Source: Carya illinoinensis
Taxonomy: Eukaryota; Streptophyta; Magnoliopsida; Fagales; Juglandaceae
Reading direction: 5' to 3'
Length of the DNA: 64,000 nucleotides
NCBI RefSeq assembly: GCF_018687715.1
Contig: NC_056753.1
Location: forward strand, 6,891,001-6,955,000
Shown: piece by piece, positions 10,355 through 20,804 of the stretch
Numbering within the stretch: the stretch's first letter is position 1
How the letters are laid out: the number at the start of each line of letters is the position of its first letter
Position numbers and translations under genes: made by a program
The notes under the pieces: model-generated
The model's database searches: none
What the model was told of the DNA's origin: nothing
What the model saw: the letters and a program-made list of their open reading frames with translations, nothing else

Positions 10355-11617
10355 TTTATATAAGGATAAGAGTTGGATGTTGTTGGGAGATAGACCGAGA
10401 CTATAAGGAGTATGCACAAGGGTTAAAGTCTTAGAATTTGCTTGTAAGAGTGTTGACAGTCGATGATTTATAAAATGCCCGTGCAAGAAATACAAAAACC
10501 TTAGTTCACATGATATGATCGTAGTAGAGGATCATTTACTCGTAAATGAAATTGATCCTAAATATTCAGATTGGGTTTTACATGGTGAACCATTTCCTAA
10601 AGGAGTTAGATTTGGCAGTCAGTTCAATCAGATGGACGAATGTAACCAGATCGACATGGAGGACATAAATGTTGATGTTTCTGATGATAGTTATGATAAT
10701 TGAAAAGATATGACTAAGATGTTAGAGGATCTTCGTGCAGGCATATTTGGTGACAGGGATGGAGAAGAAACACCTACACACAATCATTTGAGGGAAATGA
10801 AGACTTTGGATTACTGTGGAAGGATGCACAACGAGAATTGTACGAAGGGTACATCCGTCATAGCAAGTTGTCATTCATTGTCAGGCTGCTCCATATTAAG
10901 TCTATTTGTCGTATTTCTGCAAAGGCCATCGATATGCTGCTTGAATTATTTAAAGAGGCTCTTCCACAGGATAACATAGTACCTCAAAATTTTTATGAAG
11001 CGAAGAAATTGAAGCAAGGGTTAGGATTTGATTATAATATCATCTATGCATGTAAGAATGATTGTGTTCTCTTCTGGAAGCAATATGCAGAATTTGATTC
11101 ATGTCCAATGTGTCATGAGTCAAGATGGACATCAAATAAGTGTAATGTACCCCATAAAGTGTTAAGACATTTTCCGTTGATTCCTCGACTTCAGAGATTG
11201 TTTACTTCCTAAATGACTACGACAGATATGACTTGACATCGCACAGAAAGAGTTCAAAATGATCAATTCCTTAGGCATCCTAAAGATTCCTTACAATGGA
11301 AGAAATTTGATGACGAGTATACATGGTTTGCCAGAAAACCTTGCAATGTACGTCTTGGTTTAGCAACTGATGGCTTTAATCCATTTGGCAACATGAGCAC
11401 TTCTCATAGCACCTAGCCTATCATATTAATACCTTATAATTTGCCACCATGAAAGTGTATGAAGGATCCTTATTTTTTTATGACTCTATTGATCTCAGGG
11501 CCAAGGTCACCAAGAAATGAAATAAATGTATATTTGCAGCCAATAATGGCAGAGTTGAAAGAGTTGTGGGAACAGGGTGTCAACATATGATGCGGTCTTG
11601 TCGCGTGAATTCAAAAT
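10355..11617 (+). pseudogene. CACTA-1 TNP2-like transposase, 3' half deleted
   Basis: TNP2 (Transposase_21) is the catalytic CACTA transposase. The N-terminus matches the CACTA-2 copy: DKSWM at 10360, then a Transpos_assoc domain with a zinc-binding FIKCPCKKYKNL block (about 10470-10505) and WVLHGEPF near 10575. A frameshift near 10425 and a TGA near 10468 interrupt this part. The Transposase_21 part shows RHSKLSFIVRLLHIKSIC (10855-10910), NFYEAKKLKQGLGFDYN (10990-11035) and CKNDCVLFWKQ with CPMCHESRW (11050-11125). It continues with frameshifts through DGFNPFGNMS (11370-11400) and ISGPRSPRNEINVYLQP (11495-11540). It stops near 11617 after KELWEQGVN. The rest of TNP2 and the first Ptta exon are missing, and Ptta sequence starts within 20 bases. 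Confidence 0.9.
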
Positions 11618-11636
11618 GTTTTAATTATTGTATATA

Positions 11637-12181
11637 TAGCTGTTGTAAACCAGCACCGAGTTAGAGACATTACGAGGGGTGTCTGCTAGGGGTTCTACCC
11701 GCACCCCGCCCCGCATGGTGTGGGGGTGGGGTTTTCCTCCCCGCCACCAGCCCCCGCATCCCCGGGGCGGGCGCTAGGCGGGGTACCCCGCCCCTCTAGG
11801 CGGGGTGCGGGGCGGATACCCAATCCACCCAGCCTTATTTTTACTTCAAATATTAACTATATTTTATTATTTTAAAAAATTATTCTAGATCTAAAAGTGA
11901 TAAAAAAAATATATTTTTAGATCTAAATTGTAAATTTAAATTTTGTAAATATGACTATAATTTAAAAATTATGTAATTTTTAAATTTGTTAATGCATATT
12001 TTGCGTAAGTTGTAGTGTCGTAGTTTTTAAACTATATAGTTTTTAAATTTGCTAATGCATAATTTGTGAACAAGTCTAACAAATTATAATATATATTTAT
12101 ATATACACAATTTGTAAAATATAGGTATATATTTATATATAAACATATATTTATGTTTTTGTATATATAAATATTTATGTT

Positions 12182-12218
<37 letters not shown>

Positions 12219-13692
12219 TGAGGGCGGGGCGGGGGAAATGCGGGGCAGGGTTGGGACCTCCCCAGCCCCCGCCCCCGCTAGGGGGACTAGATGCTGGGCG
12301 GGGGCCCCCGCCCCGGCCCATGCGGGGCGATGTACCCCGCCCCGTCGTGCGAGGGCAGGGTAGCAGGGTGCGGGGCCCCATTGCCCACCCCTAGTGTTTG
12401 CTTAGAGAAAGTAAGCAAAGTAGGTAAAATTAAAGTTGATATAACTGATGATCACACTGGTGGCTCTGGGGATTCAGCAACTTGGCTTGCTTCTTACGTT
12501 AGTACCCTTACTCACACGTATGCTCCGATGGCTACATCCACCTAGGCTAAAGTTCCCCAAGATGTGAAAGACCACATAAAAAATCGTTGCCTGGTAATAA
12601 GTTATTTTGTATAACATGTTAATTTAAATAACTTTTGAAATTATACTAATTGTTTATAATTTTTTGAAAGAAGAGTTTGAACTAAATTTTGGCCGGCAAG
12701 AGGATTGACTAACAATTGAGGAACTAATTTCAAATGCATTCCAGAGGTACAAAGGTCAATGTCGTGCACATTATCAAAAGTTTAGTACTATGACAGAGGC
12801 GCATCAAAATCCATTCCAAACAATGCCACCAAACGAATAGGAGAAAGTTTGTGATCTGTTTGAAGATCTTGCTTATCAGGTAATTTTGCTAATGTATTTT
12901 TTTAATAATATATGATATATGTATTAAATATAAAATTATAATACTTTTTTTTAGCAACGGAGTACGGTAAACCAAGCAAATAGATCAAATTTAACGATAC
13001 ACCATCATGCTGGTTCTGGATCTTTTCATCACTTGTAAAAAAAATAGTTAGTTATTCTAGTTCCCATTAAATATTAATATATACACTTTTTCAATTTAAA
13101 TTCTGATATTGATTTTCATTTTGCAACAAGAAGAAAGTCCTACTGACTATAATCTGACCCAATTGTATGCTAAAGCACATGAAAATCGTGATGGTGTTTG
13201 GAGCAATACTGAGGCAGAGACAAATTATGTAAGTTTAAGTTTATTTACTTCTATTGTCTAAAGATATTTTTGTTACCTGTACTAATTTTAATGTGTTTTT
13301 TTTTGTAGGACAAGATGATATCTCTTAAATAAACTGATGCGAATCCATCTGATGAATCATCTGTCAACGATGCTCAAATCTTTTCTCAAGTTTTTGGATC
13401 ACGTTATGGATATTTCAGGGACTTAGAACGTTTCATGAAACCATCCTCAACATTATCATCATCTTCTAAAACCAGATCGAATGACGACAAGATTAAGGAA
13501 TTAGAGGAAGCTGCACTTGAGATAGAATGATTGAGGTAGAAGAAAAAAGAGTTGCTGACCCAATTAAATCAAGCAGCAGATTTAGAGGCAAGATTAGAAG
13601 AGGGGTTACAATTAAATAACCAAAAAAGGTTTGAACAATTCCAGTCAATGATGTCCCAAAACTCTATACTACCACTATCATCACAATCATAA
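11637..13692 (+). pseudogene. CACTA-1 Ptta/TnpA-like gene (Transposase_24), split by a MITE
   Basis: Second CACTA gene, family Ptta/En/Spm (Transposase_24), believed to bind element ends. It is alignable exon by exon with the CACTA-2 copy (19023-20702). The first exon present starts at 11637 and reads ITRGVC at the MITE insertion, then LEKVSKVGKIKVDITDDHTG after it (12402). Further exons with plausible GT/AG borders are about 12672-12879 (FELNFGRQED, KVCDLFEDLAYQ), 12955-13035 (LTIHHHAGSGSF), 13131-13228 (YNLTQLYAKAHENRDGVW) and 13309-13692 (QIFSQVFGSRYGYF and a C-terminal coiled coil rich in Glu/Leu/Gln). Stops occur at 12543, 12714, 12838, 13330 and 13528, so it is dead. Confidence 0.85.
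11687..12393. mobile_element. hAT-type MITE with GC-rich arms, 8-bp target duplication
   Basis: A 707-bp element with TAGGGGT at both ends in inverted orientation. GTGTCTGC (11679-11686) and GTGTTTGC (12394-12401) are an 8-bp duplication differing at one base. The arms (about 140 and 165 bp) are very GC-rich, made of CCCCGCCCCGC-type runs. The core (11825-12215) is more than 75% AT by eye and ends in a TA microsatellite. Removing it and one duplication restores the host exon reading Thr-Arg-Gly-Val-Cys-Leu-Glu-Lys. There is no transposase, so it depends on a hAT enzyme supplied in trans. Confidence 0.9.
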
Positions 13693-13799
13693 TTCATTTA
13701 ATTTTTTTAATTGTCTTTATTTATGATGTTCGTAAACATTTGAACAATTGATGTATATATGATTACAATTTGTATAATATTAGTATGTTCCTTTTAATT

Positions 13800-14435
13800 A
13801 AATTTCATTCTGTTTGACCAATACCGTTCAAACTTTAAATAACTTGTTCAAATGGTAAATTACCATTTAAGCATACATTCGAACAAAAATAGACACATTC
13901 GAACAAAAATAACCCATTCGAACGTATCGAGAAATACATTCCGTACGTTCATTCAAAAAATTAAATATTTATTCGAATAACATTATTTTTCAAAACCCCA
14001 TTCGAACAGAAGATTTCTGAAAATAGATTGTTTGTTCGAATGGTTAATGTTTTGCTTCGAACAAAAGTCACTTAAAAATATGTTGGTTCGAACGAAAAGG
14101 ATCAGATATGGTTATTGGTTCGAATTAACATTTCATGTTGTTTGAACAAAAGTGTAAGTTCGAACTGAAATTTTTTCATTCAAACTTGATTTAGAGATGA
14201 CATTTTTTTGTCTAAAAAAAATTCCGTTCTAACGGTTTCGACTGGTCCCTCCCAATTTCGTCCCTAAAAGTACATTTTGGAGACAAAAATCAAATTTTGT
14301 CTCAAAAAAATTTTTGAGACGGTCTTTCTGAGACAAAATAGAGACAAAAATTTTTCATCTCCAAAAACTTCTTGGGACGAAATTTGGATTTTTTGAGACA
14401 ATTGTTTGTCTCAAAAAACCAATTCTCTTGTAGTG
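13800..14435. repeat. CACTA-1 right subterminal repeat array and TIR
   Basis: More than a dozen motifs built on TTCGAA (CATTCGAACA, GGTTCGAACGAA, GTTCGAATGG and decayed TTCAAA/TTTGAA forms) lie between 13810 and 14190. Then come short repeats of TTTTGTCTC and GAGACAAAA, partly inverted (14215-14420), and the terminal repeat ending TTGTAGTG. These are candidate TnpA-type binding sites. Confidence 0.75.
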
Positions 14436-15420
14436 ACTAAACTCTATCACATTTATGCTAAACAAATGAAAAAGGAAAACTTTATCAAGCAGATCACTGA
14501 CAATGAAGGAGTTTTACATTCAGATCAATCAATTATAGGTGACATTTTCAATTCTTATTTTCATGATCTATTTCATTCTTCTAATCCTACAGAGATAGAA
14601 AATTGCTTGGTTCATATGGAGCCTAGAGTTACTCCTGCTCTGAATAACATGCTTTTATTTGAATTTCTGAATTAGAAGTGAAAGAAGCAACTTTTCAAAT
14701 GGCCCCTCTGAGCTCCTCAGGCCCCAATGGTTTTCCTGCTCAATTTTATCAAACTCACTAGGAAGATGTTGGCAAGGATGTTTGCAAGTTTGTGCTGAAT
14801 TTTCTTAAAAAGGGAGGTTCTCTTAGAAGTGTTAATAATACTTTTATGAGTATTATTCCCAAAGTAAAGGAGCCCAAGAGAGTCACTGAATACAGACCTG
14901 TTAGTCTATGTAATGTTCTTTATAAAATAGTGGCCAAAGTTCTTGCTAACAGATTAAAACAGGTGCAGCCAAAGATCATCTCTCCAAATCAAAGTGCATT
15001 TATTCTAGGGAGGCTGATAACTAATAATATTCTTGTGGCATATGAGACACTTCATCCTTTGAATACTAGTAAGAAAGATAATGAAAATTACATCGCTCTT
15101 AAACTTGACATAAGCAAGGCATATGATTGAGTGGAGTGGAGTTTTCTTAAGGCAGTGCTGCATAAAATGAGATTTGAACATAGATGGATCTCTCTCATCA
15201 TAGAATGCATCTCTTTAGTTCCTATTCTATATTAATCAATGTGGAACCTCAAAGCTCATTTCCTCCTTGATTAAGAGGTCTAAGACAGGGAGACTCCATT
15301 TCTCCATATATGTTTATCATATATACTGAGGCTCTTACTTCCTTATTGAATCAAGCTGAGAGAGTTGGTAGCATTTCAGGTGTGCCTATTGGAAGATCTT
15401 CACTCACTATGGCTAACATA
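14436..15420 (+). pseudogene. LINE-2 ORF2, reverse transcriptase part (3' of the CACTA-1 insertion)
   Basis: Continuation of the split ORF2. It opens with TKLYHIYAKQMKKENFI directly after the ACT duplication. The linker ends with a Gly-Pro-Asn block near 14725, and the reverse transcriptase (RVT_1) core follows: FMSIIPKVKEPKRVTEYRPV at 14845-14905 and LKLDISKAYD at 15100-15129, the motif A Asp region. A TGA replaces the next codon. Motif B is visible in another frame as RGLRQGDS-like sequence near 15275. The fragment ends just before the YADD box is expected. Frameshifts and stops are frequent. Confidence 0.85.
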
Positions 15421-16899
15421 AGTTGGATTTGTAAATATAAGGGTCACGTATCAGTCTTCAAAAATAAGTTGGTTTTGTAAATTATGTTGAGGAAAAAAAT
15501 TTGTTGGGAACCAGTTGTTGCGCCTAAACTTTGACTCAAATTAATAAACAAATAATTTAGTGCAGTTTTACCTGCAAGTATACAGGTGTTGTAGTACCTT
15601 ACAGGGTCGAATCCACTGGAATTGACTTTTGTGATAAAGAAAATAAATTCAACCAATGAAAAGAAATTACTAAAAGAAACGTGAAATCGAATATAAAATA
15701 AAATTACTAAGATGAAGATTTGTAAAATAATTGAATCAAACTAAAATGATAAAATGAATTGATATGAAAAAAGACTAAGGTTTCGAAGATCCGTCTAATA
15801 ATTTATAATATTGTTTCCAATCGATTTATTTTAATTAAACTAGAATAATAATTCTGTTTAATCGGAAGATTTGGCATTTAAGATCAAGAAAAATAGTCGC
15901 TAATAATTGAGCGTGAACGATTGATGATTAAAACATTCATAAATCTATTTGAATATCACAGGGATTCCTCAATCATTCACTGTATTTGGAAATCATAATG
16001 AATTAAGATAAATATATAGATAATCAAAATATTCAATAATAAATCTTTCGATCGATCAAGCTCATAAAATAAATTTTACGTTGATCCGAAAACAATATTT
16101 AAATCATTAAACTTCACCTCTAATCTTAGTATGAAAATTTAGCCAACCATGTTTATCACAAGTGCTATAGAAATCACATAAATATTCTCCATTAGAAAAT
16201 TAAAATAAAATACAATAAATACTAAAAAATAACTTAGAAGCAATAAAATCTGAAAATCAACCGATGCTGAGAGAATAAAACCCACGCCGTCGTTGAACTA
16301 CAGAAAACAAAAATTGAAACTAAAAAACATTTATCAAGAAGAAGCTGCAGCCCCCCAGATGTTAAACGAAAAACATAAAGAAGCCCAAGAAAAATAAAAC
16401 TCCAACCACATCAATCCTCTCTCAGCATCTCTCAACTCCCCATGTACACCTACACTCTCAGCAATATCAAATTATTTCAGCCGACTGACTCATCTCTTCT
16501 CTCCCCATGTACCATCGACTTTTCTCCTTTCTTTTACAAACCACCTCACGTCCCTACTGAACGAATAAACTCCCTCTAAGAAACCAATCCCAGACCGACA
16601 CTCCCCTCACTCCAACTTCTCTCCAATCAGCAAAATTAATTCATTCCAGCCGAAACCAAATTTATTTTCTAGAAAATTCAAGGCAAAACGATTTAATGAA
16701 ATCAGAACAACCAAGCACCGACTTTCACCTACACTTCCTTTAAATCCCACTGACACCTCTCTCAAATCCCCACCGACTTCACATAATCAATTACCATCTG
16801 CTTTCTTTTCTCCATCAGCACTGACTCTCTCTTTTAGTCAATCAAGCACAGATCTTCACACTCCCATGTCCTTCACCCCATACCTCCATTCAGCAAACA

Positions 16900-16901
<2 letters not shown>

Positions 16902-16934
<33 letters not shown>
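16902..16934. repeat. (AT)n microsatellite
   Basis: About 16 uninterrupted AT units. Confidence 0.9.
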
Positions 16935-16937
<3 letters not shown>

Positions 16938-17646
16938 CCGACTCAAGTGTTCCGTATATGTCCAGAATTGCTTTTCCCTCTATCAACATAAAAGTCAAGC
17001 TCAACAAGCTATCGATTACGTTCACACTACCACCGAAAATTCAATCCCAGCTAGCCGCCTCTTAGGGTCACACTCCCACGTCCAAGAGCAAGCAAAAATA
17101 AGATAAGGAGGTGGTGCTTCATGGGACCTCCAAGACGCCAAACGTTAAGACACTCTGCCTACATCTTTGTTTTCTTTTCGTCTCTTTCCAAAAAAAAAGC
17201 GCCCTTATATGATTTTAATGTTGCGCCACCGAAAATTCTTAAGCCTCCGTGATTTTTGTTCAACCATAAAGAACACATGCATCTTGAATAATCAAAGGAA
17301 GAAAATAACCACCGAAAGTTATTTATCGTTCAAAGTCAACTTCATTTTGTATACTTTTCAGTTTCCTAAGTACACCGCTTCCTTCCTTCTCTTCATTCCT
17401 CTCAATTAGTATGCATTTTTTGGTCAAAAGTTCCAATCGAATCCATGTAAATTTTATTTGAGCTGAAAATAAGTAGATAAAAATAACACTAAAAAATAAA
17501 TTAAAATAAAAAATAGATTATCAAAAATATATTATATTTGTGAGGAAACATTATCCAATTAAATCATAATTATAAAATTAAGCATAAACATGATTTCAAT
17601 CAATTAAAAATCACAACTCGTATTTATGCTTATTAACCATTTTTCT

Positions 17647-17699
17647 ATCTAAAACCAATAATAGTGTCACGAAAAGTTTAAAATACATTGGTTTTAGAT
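17647..17699. repeat. Perfect 13-bp inverted repeat (hairpin)
   Basis: ATCTAAAACCAAT at 17647-17659 and its exact complement ATTGGTTTTAGAT at 17687-17699, with a 27-base loop. No gene context; it could be part of a decayed foldback element or a small-RNA-type hairpin. Confidence 0.6.
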
Positions 17700-18250
17700 A
17701 ACTAAAACATGCAATATTTCAACTCAATCACCAATAATTTAAGTAAAAATTAAATTATTCATTAACATATGGTACTTAGTGTAGTTGCAAAATATGAAAC
17801 AAAAATTTAATATTATTATTAAAAAATAATAATATATTATTATTTTGACTAATCCAATATGGGATTATGGCTTGAATGATTTTCAATTTATGGAAAACAT
17901 GTACTTTTAGTTAAATTTTGGAAATGACTTTGATGAAACCAATACTAATGCTCTTAGAAGTACTCTGGAAAAAAAAAAAATAGGATTTCTCCATTGCTAT
18001 GAAAAAAAATGGAAAAGTCTGAATGTAGGCACAACGCGCACCCATTTGCGCACTGCAGCTGATGTGGATTAATAAAACGAAGCATTTTGGTCTGTTTTCA
18101 AGCTTGTAACAACTAAGTGCAAATCTCTCTCTCCAAGAATTCCCTGTAGTCCCGGCATTTAGGATGTAGAATTTGTGGGTGTTGTTCTGGTCTTACCACA
18201 TAGCACACTACTATTGGTACGAGAGGATTTTGTTGACACGTGCGGCAATT

Positions 18251-18900
18251 CACTACAACAAAAATAGGTTTTAGTGACAGATGAAACTGTCACAAGAAAT
18301 GGGAAAAATGTCACGAAATACATTTGGTGACGGTTTCTAACCGTCACCACCACTATCCCGTAATGTGCGTCATGGATTACATTTGGTGACAGTTTACTGT
18401 ACAAGCGTCACTAAAAATATTTTTAGTGACGGTTAGGGATGTGCCCTTTGAAATAACGTTCGAACGTATCATTTTCTATGACGATTAGAATCTGTCACAG
18501 AAAATTACGTTTGAACGTAAAAAAGACGAGCTGACATCCGAATGAGAAAAGGTAATGTTTGTTGATTATAGTTCGGACGTATAATGTAAACGTTTGAACG
18601 TTTATACGTGCAAACGTTACGTTCGAATCTCGAATCCAACGAAAATGAAATAATGTCTGAACGTTTGTATCATAACGTTCGGACGTTAATTCGAATGTTA
18701 AGAGAGTAGAGTTCGAACGTAAAGTGTACGTTCGGCTGTTTGGAACGTTAAACTTTTTTGACATTCGAACATTTTTTTAACTTGGGTTTAAACGTTCGAA
18801 TGTTTTGTTATTATTTTGTATGGTTACGTGCAAACATATTTTCGAACGTGTGATACTGTTGAAACGTATTTTATTTACATTCGAACGTACATATCAGAAA
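18251..18900. repeat. CACTA-2 left TIR and subterminal repeats
   Basis: Two motif types occur: TGACGGTTT/AACCGTCAC-like repeats within the first 180 bases, and CGTTCGAACGT-like palindromes from 18445 to 18895, often decayed to CATTCGAAC, GTTTGAACG or GTTCGGACG. They recur at the right end (36330-36600), as expected for transposase-binding arrays. Confidence 0.75.
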
Positions 18901-19022
18901 TGTTAAACTCATCCACTTAATAAACAAACCAATTGTTTCATATTACAGTACATATTTCACAACCAACATTGTTTGAAACTGTTTTCAAATTAGATGTTAA
19001 AAACGTAATACACAAATAAAAT

Positions 19023-20702
19023 TCATTTCTTTTTCTTTCCTCGCCCAGCACGATTCTGTTGCAATGACATATCATGCTCCATTTGCAGCATCATCTCCCG
19101 CTGCACTTGCTCTTGGACCTCACTACGGATTCTTTCCTCTAGTCTCTTTGTTGATCCTACAAACGCGTCTCTAAATGAGACTGTCGCTCTAAGAGGGACT
19201 CCAACTCTTGCTATCTAGACCTCATATACCTATTCTCGTGTCGTGCAGCTTCTAAATCTTTGGTAAGATTATTAATTTGTGATGTCGATGAGATTGAGGA
19301 AGATGAACCGGAATGCTTGAAAGATCGTCCCAAACCTCTTGCCATAATAGAGTTGGGCCCAAGCACCTGTGTAAAAATGTCCAAGTCACTAGGAGAGGAT
19401 TTCCCAGAAGCTGATTGCATTTCCATCATTTTTCCTTGCAGTTTGAAAGATCAAAACACACAATAAGTAACATATTAAAAGAAATACAAATAAAAAATAA
19501 TTTAATCACATGTTATATAATTTATTTAACAAAAGGAACACCGCTTGCATAATTAATTGCAGCTGCAGGATCCATCCACTCACTATGCTTATTAGTGTGA
19601 GCAGCAGCATAGACATGAACGAGGGAAAAGCTTTCAGGATCATCACGTTTCTAAGAAAACGACATTAGCAATTTGAAAAAGACAGTGTTAGTACTTATAT
19701 AAAAGAATAATAAGAAAAAATATGAATTATTGCGTTTATTAATTACCATTTTTTCAGCAAGACGATAGAATGATCTTGAACCAGCACGATGGTGAATAGT
19801 CAGAGCAGATCTATTATTTGCATTTGTAGAACTTAAGTACTACAAAAATAATTTCCACCGTTAATTGTAATATATGTACATACATATAATATATACAACA
19901 AATATAAATGTAAATAATTATAGAAAATAAATCTAGAATACCTGATATTCTGAAGAGGCAAAAAGATCACAACACTTTATCCAGTCGTCTAATTTCATCT
20001 GCTGGAAAGGGCACTGTGCAGCCTCTTCAAACGTCTCAAATTTCTTGAAATGGTCGTGACATCGTCCCTTGTGACGTCAGAATAGTGTAGCCATTAACTC
20101 ATTCATAGTTCTCAAATCCTCGTTACGACCAAAGTCGAGGTTAAATTCATCCTAATTATAAATTAATTACATTAAAAATATGATAAACTAATGTGGGTGA
20201 AAAAAATGATATAATAAGTAAACTCACCAGCACACGACTCCGAATGTGTTCCTTAATCTCATTCGGCACATCTCTCCAGGAGCGCACATAAAATGGAACA
20301 TAAGTTCGAACTACTGTGTCAATATAGGAGGAAAGCGCTACTGCACTATCATTCACTCCTCCAGTGGAATTATCAGGAATTGTGATTTTCAGTTTACCAT
20401 GCCTTCGATTTTTCTCAAGTGAGATGCCGCGTGTATAGGCACGACCGCGACGAGCAAATGCATCGACTAATAGATGATAGTATAATTTTGAAGGTTATAT
20501 ATATTATTTATTGAAACAAACCTCTTGATTATATATAGTATTAACATAAACATTCCTTACCGGTAGGTGTCGACTGTGCATCGTTCTCTGTAATGTTAAC
20601 TTCATCTTCGGAAACGGACTCCTCAGGTGGGGAGTCCTCAATGGGTTCAGGACTTGGACTCGGTGGAGAAGACACATTTCTCCTTTGTCTTTTTGGCGGC
20701 AT
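19023..20702 (-). pseudogene. CACTA-2 Ptta/TnpA-like gene (Transposase_24), five exons
   Basis: Putative end-binding protein of the Ptta/En/Spm family. The ATG is at 20702 (MPPKRQRRNVSSPPSPSPEP) and the stop at 19023-19025. Exon 1 is 20561-20702, basic then Pro/Ser/Glu-rich. Exon 2 is 20228-20466 with TRGISLEKNRRHGKLKI, VALSSYIDTVVRTYVPF and DVPNEIKEHI. The next exons show NLDFGRNEDLR, HKGRCHDHFKKFETFEEA and LTIHHRAGSRSFYRL. The last exon has LDIFTQVLGPNSIMARGLGR, a coiled coil (NNLTKDLEAARHENRYMRSR) and the basic end AGRGKKKK. Most splice sites are intact. Stops after MRSR (19211-19213) and in the third exon (near 20085) suggest inactivity, although few changes separate it from an open gene. 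It lies 103 bases downstream of TNP2 on the same strand. Confidence 0.85.
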
Positions 20703-20804
20703 ACTTGGAAATGATTATATATAACAAAAAAATATTATTAGAATAAATTTATATTTATTATAAAATTCTATAATGGTTGTATATGAATAAACTTTTTAGT
20801 ACTT

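Larger units (their letters stand above)
5488..14435 (+). mobile_element. CACTA-1: En/Spm-type DNA transposon with ACT target duplication
   Basis: The element begins CACTACAATAAATTTG at 5488 and ends with CAATTCTCTTGTAGTG at 14435; the ends are imperfect inverted repeats of about 30 bp. ACT at 5485-5487 and 14436-14438 is the 3-bp duplication that CACTA elements make. Its contents in order are subterminal repeats, a minus-strand third gene (6110-7263), an AT-rich middle, TNP2 (plus, from about 10355), and a Ptta/TnpA-like gene (plus, to 13692). Subterminal repeats based on TTCGAA close the element. All genes are disrupted and about half of TNP2 is deleted, so this copy is not autonomous. It could still be mobilised in trans if its ends are recognised. 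Confidence 0.95.
2990..15430 (+). mobile_element. LINE-2: L1-type LINE split by CACTA-1
   Basis: Plus-strand LINE whose ORF1 and the start of ORF2 lie at 3029-5487. ORF2 resumes at 14436 and stops inside the reverse transcriptase near 15420. Removing CACTA-1 and one ACT copy rejoins GAAATACT to AAACTCTATC, giving the LINE motif Gly-Asp-Arg-Asn-Thr-Lys followed by Leu-Tyr-His. The element is heavily mutated, with many stops and frameshifts. Its 3' part (catalytic YADD box, RNase H, poly-A) is absent, so it was truncated by a later event at about 15425. The 5' boundary is approximate. Confidence 0.85.
15431..18104. other. Unclassified non-coding repeat sequence
   Basis: AT-rich, with no supportable gene. 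Near 15525-15640 there is a block (containing GCAAGTATACAGGTGTTGTAG) of a kind I have seen in non-coding parts of plant LTR retrotransposons, but I found no paired LTR. 16250-17400 is pyrimidine-rich on the plus strand. An AT microsatellite lies at 16902-16934 and a 13-bp-stem hairpin at 17647-17699. Short open frames at 15444-15656 and 17167-17409 have no motif. Confidence 0.45.

Noticed and set aside
12181..12545. Pro/Gly-rich open frames on both strands
   Set aside because: They are produced by the GC-rich arm of the MITE; only the part after 12401 is real (Ptta exon).
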